Positions 57,187-64,000 of a DNA stretch of 64,000 nt are shown here, piece after piece. Made by a program: the position numbers and the translations under genes. The notes under the pieces are model-generated. The model saw nothing but the letters and a program-made list of their open reading frames with translations, searched no databases and was not told where the DNA came from. Source of the DNA: Ambrosia x helenae. Taxonomy: Eukaryota; Streptophyta; Magnoliopsida; Asterales; Asteraceae. The stretch covers positions 115,616,574 through 115,680,573 of the forward strand of contig CM061226.1 in NCBI GenBank assembly GCA_030844895.1. The letters are read 5' to 3'. Each line of letters opens with the position of its first letter. Position 1 is the first letter of the stretch.

Positions 57187-58499
57187 GAACATTACTCGTG
57201 ATTTATGCATAGTTTAAGCTTTTCTTAATGGATGATTTTAGTTTCTAATCATATTTTCGTTTCAAAATTTCATTTGATATTCTATGTTTCATTTTGTTTA
57301 TTCTAGACTTGATATTTTGACAAGATTGTAAGTACAAACTATAAAAATAAAATCTCTATATATATATATATATTGCAAAGGGATTAATCCTACATGTCAT
57401 ACTCTTATGCAATCTCTCCTTTGAGAGATGCCACATAAGATGTGATGTGACAATTTTAAATCAATTAAAAAAAAGAAATAAATATGATTTAACCTAATCT
57501 ATTATAATCTTTAACCTAATCTATTAAATACCTAATCTACTAAATCTAAATATTAAAACTTTATTATTTTATTTCTCGTATTTCCTCCCATAACTTTTAA
57601 ATGTTAATATCTTTTATATACGAGATTTTTTAAAGAAAAAAATTACATCAAATTAACGAGCGTTTTATTATTTTTCCAACGAGTACCATATTGCTATATA
57701 AAAATCGGAGAAAAAATGACTATTTTTTGTAACCCGACAGATATTGTGTCGGGTTTGGGATTTGTTTAATAAAAATTGTGGGTTTGGGTCGGGTCTGAGA
57801 TTAGGTGATACCCGACCCGATTACCCGAAACAACATACCCAAATACCCGAACTACATACCTGATCATATACCCATGAATTTTTTAACGCCTTACATAACC
57901 CTTAGACTAATGCGTTTGATATTTCAATAATTAACTTTTTTTTTCTTATTTCATGTTAGTTTTTTTCTAGAATGATCGATTAGAAACTTCCGAATTCATT
58001 TGTAATGGCACTACATTTATACCCCGGCTATATTTGAATATGATAGCAGAGATTTGTTTAAAATAATAATAAGAATAATAATAATAAGAATAATAATAAT
58101 AATAATTATTATATATTTTATTATGTTATATTAGATATTTCAACACGGGACGCTCCCGGGATAAAAAATTGTTGTTTTAAGAAGACCAAAATAATCATTT
58201 TTCAAATCTAGTTTTTTTTTAGTATAATAAAATAGTTGAAAAATAGTGTGCTTACATTTTTTACAAAACATAAACATTTGATTTTAAAAAGTAAAAAAAA
58301 AAATCTAAATAAAGACTATTAGGGCATGTTTGGCTCTCCTTATTTTCACCTACTTATAACTTATTACTTTTTTAAAAAAAAGTTGATAAGTTAAATTGAG
58401 TGTTTGGGACATTAACTTTTAACTTCAACATATAAGTTTTTATAACTTGAAAAAGTAGTTTTTGAAAAGTAACGGGGGGGGGGGGGTACTTTTCAAAAC
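57187..58499. other. Lipase 3' UTR and repeat-rich spacer
   Basis: 57640-57725 is an inverse match to the block at 17690-17760. 57735-57860 is rich in CGGGT words (GGGTCGGGTCTG, ACCCGACCCG). 58325-58490 looks like a MITE end (GGGCATGTTTGGC...) running into a G-run of 14 at 58474-58487. No gene. Confidence 0.5.
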
Positions 58500-58800
58500 A
58501 ACTTATGACTTTCTGCACTGTTTTATTGTTCGACGCCTGCCTATACAGAGAAAGAACCTCACAGACGTCGATAAGAGAATGAATATGTAGGCCGCACCAC
58601 CTCCCAATAAACACCAACACCTCGTACGTGAATCCACAATCAACGAATAAGTGATCTGCTGTTTCGGAGTCCACATTACAAAGTCTGCAGGTCTCCGACT
58701 CGAGCTGCAGTCCTCGCTTTAAGAGGGCCGAAGGCAGCCACCCCATTTTGGCTCTCCAAGCCAAGATGTTACACTTTAAAGGGACTCAAGCCACCCATTT

Positions 58801-61166
58801 TGTCACACCCCGCCTAGGCAGAAACGCGAGGTGCGACTTCGAAAGATTTTCAAGCACAAAGGTCACACGAGCATTGATTAAAATAAAGTGGGAACTTTCA
58901 TTAAACAACCAGATTTGTTCAACATAGAGTTAATTGTTTAAAAATCACAACCATTGTATATAAATGTCTAGGATTAAAACAACACAACGGTTCAAAAGAA
59001 TGTATCCCACAAATGCTTGCACGCGACCCCCGCAAGTTCCATTATTCATGCTAATTTCCTGAAAAAAACATGCATTAAAGGAAATATGGGTCAACACAAA
59101 GTTGGTGAGTTCACAGATTTTCTATATGGTGGACATGTAATCCAAAACTGACTAAATCATTACCTAGCTAGGGCAATAATCAATATGTGATCTGACATGA
59201 GCCCATAACCAAGCCTTGACATGTTGTGCCTCACCCATTGTACATTAAAGACAATGAAATAATGTGAAATACAAGCACTCCTTTGATATCTGTTCCAACT
59301 CGCATACCATATGTTTCCAAGAAAATTCTTGTGTTAAGCTTGTTAACACATGTTTTTATTGTTCTTAACACATGTTTGTAAATCTAATTATGATGTAAGT
59401 TGCAAAATCAAGTGAAATTCACTATTCTTGAGCCGGTTCTTGGCCTCACACACGCACACATACATCTATACGTATGCGTATGGGCTTGTATATACCCATA
59501 TGCAGATGTTCCAAGGTGTATTCATTAATGTACATGTGTGTGTATTCATAACTAAAACATTGAACTCTTATTACAAAACTTGAGTGTTTTAGGTAGTTTT
59601 TATCCGACACATTGTGTTCATACGGTCGGGTTCGTGTGTGTGTGGGTTCGGGTGGACACTACATGTAGTCGAAATAACATATGAAGAAGAAAAGGATTCG
59701 GTTATTATCCCTTGAGTGTATAGCCGAGAATATAAAAGAATAATAAGCTAACTCCTCACAATAAAGCTCCTAGGTGCTAGATAAAGGCTTAAAACTCCTA
59801 AGTGGTGGTGTTGGTCGATCGAAACAAGCTTCTTGTGCAACTTGATCTTCAGCCGAGGGGTATTAAGAGGAAAAGGAAGTGGTTTCCAAGTGTTAGTGAG
59901 ACTATGAGAGGTTGTGGTGTGATCATAAGGTGTTCAAGTGCTCCTATTTATTGCCAGGAAGTATGAGGATGGTCTTATGGTTTACAAATAGAGAAGGTCA
60001 AAGGGCTACTTACTTGGAGTGCAAGGATTGAATGTCATGTTAGTGAAATAAGTTGACCTTGTGACTTCGTTTTGTTATGTAGGGTGGGTTACGACCGAAA
60101 TAACATGGGGAAGGGGCAAACATGTTTTGGCAAGGTTGACCATGTATAAGGGATCATGTGGTTTATGTTTTGCCTTTCTAATATAAGTAGTTGACCTTGA
60201 AGCAAGTGTAGTTTGCCTTGGGAATGCTCTAGCCGAAAACTTTGGATGATTATGGGCAATCATGGAAGGTCAAATGCTATGGGAATTGTTTATGGGAAAA
60301 AGCTTGTTCCATGTTGGTGTTAAGCATGGGTTTAAGTGTCACTAGATAAGCATGGTGACTAGGAAGTGAGAAGGTATGTGTGTGCATGTTTGCGATTGTA
60401 TGTGTGTGTGTAAGTGGTATTTGTCACTTCCTCACCCTATGGTTATGTATGTATGTGTCCTAGTATATATATATATATATATGTATATATAAAGGTGTGA
60501 ATGTGTCCTATATGGTTTAGATAATGTCCAAAACATTGCACACTTCCCTTTGTCTTGGGAACACGTGGGCCGAAAATATGCATAGGAAAAGAGCAAGGTA
60601 TTCTTGGCAAGTCAACTTATGTAAGTTTGGTTAACTAAGGTGGACTATGATCCCATTTAGGTAAATGTCTTGGACTTGATGGGACAGTGTTATGATGTGT
60701 ACATGCACATGTGTATGTATAGACGTATGTATGTATAAATGATAGTGTATTTTCTTGATTCATATACTCATACAAGTCTATATGGATCAAGTTTTGAGGT
60801 TACGGGTGGACATATTGTTCGTATATGTACTAGTTTTCTAGAATACACGTTGGTAACCTCTTTGTTCATGAACATTGTTTGATTTTGTCCTTGTCGGGGC
60901 AATAATTTGAAAATGTATGTTCAGTTGCATGGATGTCTCACTGTTAGGGTTTTGCATGGAACTCCTATAGTCTAGCATGAAATGTTGGACTAACTGAGGC
61001 CTTGAACTAACTAGTGTGTCTACTGTTAGACTGCACGTCTCGGGATTAACCCGTTGGAACTATGTATAGCTCAACTATGATGCAAGTGATAATATGTAAT
61101 GCTATGCACACTGTAAACATGTAGCTAAGTGTACGGATACGACCTATGATTTCGACGGGTGTCACA
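58801..61166 (-). mobile_element. Solo-LTR-like insertion in the LINE, minus strand
   Basis: Minus-strand ends are TGTGACACCCGTCG (61166) and CTAGGCGGGGTGTGACA (58801). A 5-bp duplication CATTT flanks it (58796-58800 and 61167-61171). Removing it rejoins DWFKYK to the LINE text WVA. 2366 bp with no primer-binding site or coding sequence; GT-rich TGTATG words occur at 60380-60490 and 60690-60740. Frames inside (for example 60075-60263) are not genes. Confidence 0.82.
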
Positions 61167-62924
61167 CATTTGTACTTAAACCAATCGCCAAAGGACCTGT
61201 TAGACAACATCAAATCTTTTACAGCTTTCATAGAAAACGCCGCATCCCCTTTCCCAAACCATGCCCAAGAATCTTGAACCCCTGTCAGCGACACTGAAGC
61301 TAGCACTTCAGAAAGAGAGTACCACTTGGCAACAACTTGTTCATTGACTGGGACATGAGGCTGAATCACCATCCAGTAGCCAAAGCCGTTGTATTCCTTC
61401 CGGTATTCTCATACCATACACCATTTATTATGGACTCGAGAAAATAAAGTGGGGAATTTATCTTTTAGAGGACCATCTAAAATCCAGTGATCAAGCCAAA
61501 AGCGTATAGAATTCCTGTTACCGACGACCCCTCTAAAGCGTGCCACAAGGAAACATCCCCAAGCTTCAACCTTTCACCAAGTTTAGTTATGTTCTTCTAG
61601 CAACCACCAGATCCGGCATTAATAGGCAAAAAAGACCAACTATTTCTACATGAGTGAGATGCTTCTATGACCTTTCTCCAAAGACACGTTTCTTCTTTTT
61701 TAAAGCGCCAAACCCATTTAGATAAAAGAGCCTCATTTGTATCCTTAATCTTCGACAAGCCCAAACCACCAACACTTCTAGGAGCCGTTACCCTATCCCA
61801 AGCGACCCAATGTATTTTGTGCCCGTTATTCGACCCCGCCCCTAAAAAGCGTCTCATGAGGACTTTGAGCTTATAAATAATTTTTTTTTCGGGGCTCTAT
61901 AAAGAGAAATGTAGTAAATTGGGAGACTTTCCAATACAGACTTGATAAGTGTGACACGCCCCCCCCCCCCATGGACAAAACTCTAGCACCATGAGGCTAA
62001 GCGGGCTTCAAACACCTCGACCACCCTTCTCCAATTTGAACATCGATTCATATTAGCACCAACCTTGATACCCAAATAGTCAAAAGGAGAACTTCCCATT
62101 TTACATCCCAACACTCTGGCTATATCGTTTGTAGCTTCGGCTCCTATACCAATACCATAAAGAAAAGATTTATGGGTGTTAATTTTTAGGCCCGAACAAA
62201 CTTAGAAAACTCGGAGAACTCTAGCCATCTTATCAATGTTATCTTTGGACCACTCCACCATAATAAGAGCGTCGTCCACGTATAAAAAGTAAGACAGAAC
62301 CAGACCTTGCTTACCAATCTTGGTTCCTTTGATTTCTTTTTTTGCGAATGGCAACATTAATAATAAACGACAATGCCTCCATCACAATCAAGAAAAGAAA
62401 AGGAGAAAGGGGGTCGCCTTGCCTTAATCCCTTTTGGCATTGGAATTCAAAAGTAGGTGTCCCATTTACTAGCACTGTCGATCTGGCGGATCATAAGATT
62501 CCTTCTACCCATAAGCACCATCTCTCTGGGAAGCCAATTTGCTTTAATATGGATATAAGAAACCTCCAATTCACGTTATTGTAAGCTTTCTCAAAATCTA
62601 ACTTCATTAAGGAAGCTTGCTTGCCTGTTTTATTGAGACGGTTCAAGACTTCATTTATCATTAATGGGCCATCCAAAATATACCTGCCACTAAGAAAACC
62701 CGACCGCTCTTCTGAAATCAGCATGCCAATAACCTTTTTAAGTCGATTGGTTAACACTTTAGAGATCACCTTACTAATAATACCCACCAAAGTTATCGGC
62801 CTATAATCTTTTAACCCCAAAGGATTTTTTTTCCGGAATAAGGGTGATAAAAGAAGAGCCACAACCTCTATTAATGATGCCCGAATCATGGAAAGTGCCA
62901 CTGGCAATGGGCAACCTGTATAAG

Positions 62925-63150
62925 ACACGATTAGACATGTTAACTGAAAAATACACTATGCCATTTTTTACTTTTTTTTAAATAATTAGAATTAAGAGGC
63001 AAAGATCAATCATTTCTCTTTTTTGATACATAAAATGTATAACTGTGTTATAAACATGAGATATTAAGTAGTTAAACAAGTCGTGTTCATGTTTAGAACT
63101 TTTGTTGTTCGCGACGTCAGATACGTGTTAAACCTGTTAAGACACGATTT
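62925..63150. mobile_element. Small insertion in the LINE with direct-repeat-like ends
   Basis: LINE coding text stops at about 62925 and resumes at about 63155. Both edges contain the phrase TAAGACACGATT in the same orientation (about 62927 and 63138). Internally AT-rich. Type undetermined. Confidence 0.4.
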
Positions 63151-64000
63151 ACCAGCCCTAATGGAAAGTAGAGAAAATCCGAATAAAATCTTCTTCAAAG
63201 AGGTGCCAGAATTTGCGAACAAACATAAAATTAAACCCTTCTGGACCAGGAGCCTTATCCGCACCACAACTAAAAACCGCCTCCTTTATTTTCTTCCTGA
63301 GAAAAAGGAGCAATTAGACCTTCTAAAGAATCAGCTGGCACCTTCTTTAAATTTTCACATACAAGCTTCGGTCTAATATCAACTTTTTAGAAAAATAGGA
63401 GCGAAAAAATTTCAACACCTCTCTCTTAACCCAATTAGGCTTAGAAACCCAAACGCCATCAACCATGAGGCCCGGGATGCGATTAGAAGCCTTTATCCCG
63501 TTAATCACCCTGTTGTATTGTAGTCATCGTGCATTGCCCATTTAACTCTAGATTTCTGGCGAAAATCTTTTATCACATGCGCTTCATACTCCCCAATTCC
63601 CTTATTGCATTCGGACCAAACCCACTATTCTTCTTCCTCGAGATCCCTTTCTTCCATTTCCATTTCGAGCTTTTCGATATCCGCTTTCAATTTCAATAGG
63701 TCTTCTTTTTCAACCGCGTCTAACTTGGACTTCCAACTTCTCAACTCATTTTTTAAACACTTCAGCTTTTTAGTATGAACTAAGTCTGGAGGACCCTCCG
63801 AGTGAAAGTCATTAAACACCTTAGTAACCACATCTGTACACTCCTCCCTATCCGCCCACGAAATAAACCACCGAAACGGGCGAGGTCCATAATTCTTATC
63901 ATCCAAAGTCAACACTAATGGACAATGATCTGATAAATGTCATGGAAGTGCTCTTAAAGTCGCTTCTGGCCACTTATTGAAAAACCCCCAAGCATACAAG

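Larger units (their letters stand above)
58500..64000 (-). pseudogene. L1-type LINE ORF2, decayed, minus strand, continues past the window
   Basis: Reading leftward: endonuclease end and linker at 63915-63600 (RPFRWFISWADREECTDVV), APGPEGFNFMFVRKFWHLF at about 63265, RGCGSSFITLIP (62870), DYRPITLVGIISKVISKVL, SGFLSGRYILDGPLM, KLDFEKAYNNVNW (62600), catalytic YVDDALIM (62290), GGRVTLIKSVLESLP (61940), HWVAWDRVTAPRSVGGLGLS, and zf-RVT CRLCNVDSETADHLFVDC (58680). Frameshifts at about 62820 and elsewhere, an LTR at 58801-61166 and a roughly 215-bp insert at about 62925-63150 break it. A second, independent family member from the one at 47196. Confidence 0.88.

Overview
This is a repeat-dominated, AT-rich plant nuclear segment. 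The evidence is genes with introns, plant-type AP2/ERF and TOM7 proteins, L1-type LINEs, Gypsy and Copia LTRs, a Cassandra 5S-LTR element, a Helitron and MITEs. The style of the LTRs and LINEs suggests a large eudicot genome, perhaps Asteraceae; that is inference only.

Only three genes look intact. An intronless ERF-type repressor with a C-terminal EAR motif lies at 10788-11429 (+). A nine-exon secreted acid-lipase/triacylglycerol-lipase gene lies at 54572-57186 (+). A short complete TOM7 reading frame (mitochondrial import) lies at 45902-46120 (+), inside a transposable element. The extreme left edge may hold the 3' end of a further gene.

Left part (1-10 kb): two foldback elements with 9-10 bp target duplications, one of them hosting a complete Cassandra TRIM at 2503-3239. 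Then comes a plant reverse-transcriptase-like pseudogene split into 4361-5030 and 9284-10162 by a Gypsy LTR fragment. After the ERF gene, 12.9-21.9 kb holds LINE, RTE and Copia debris and a head-to-tail hAT-type MITE dimer. The stretch 22.1-28.6 kb is one large minus-strand LTR insertion (TSD TATAT) containing a clean 1317-bp Helitron and another LTR. From 29.2 to 32.8 kb there are Copia and Gypsy-type LTR remnants.

The most distinctive region is 33.3-53.6 kb. At least five, probably six, inverted-repeat elements lie in line, most of them separated by (TA)n microsatellites. Their ends share a layout (GGG-A-GG-like termini, then inverted repeats containing AGAAC or GAAACC). Each interior is filled with its own short dyad-symmetric word, for example TTACACCAGTGTAA, AACACATGTTA, GCACATGTGC or ACACTGATGTATA. 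Several carry pieces of host-like genes: a whole TOM7 frame, a probable topoisomerase 3-alpha exon, and a zinc-knuckle exon. The last one (46928-53634) was opened by a LINE, which was itself opened by a solo-type LTR.

Right part (53.6-64 kb): the lipase gene, with a Tourist-like MITE in intron 1, then a decayed minus-strand LINE interrupted by a second solo-type LTR (58801-61166). The same private-word behaviour seen in the TA-bounded elements also appears in the giant LTRs. Two homologous LTRs carry different words, each used at the same two sites, one directly upstream of the TATA box.
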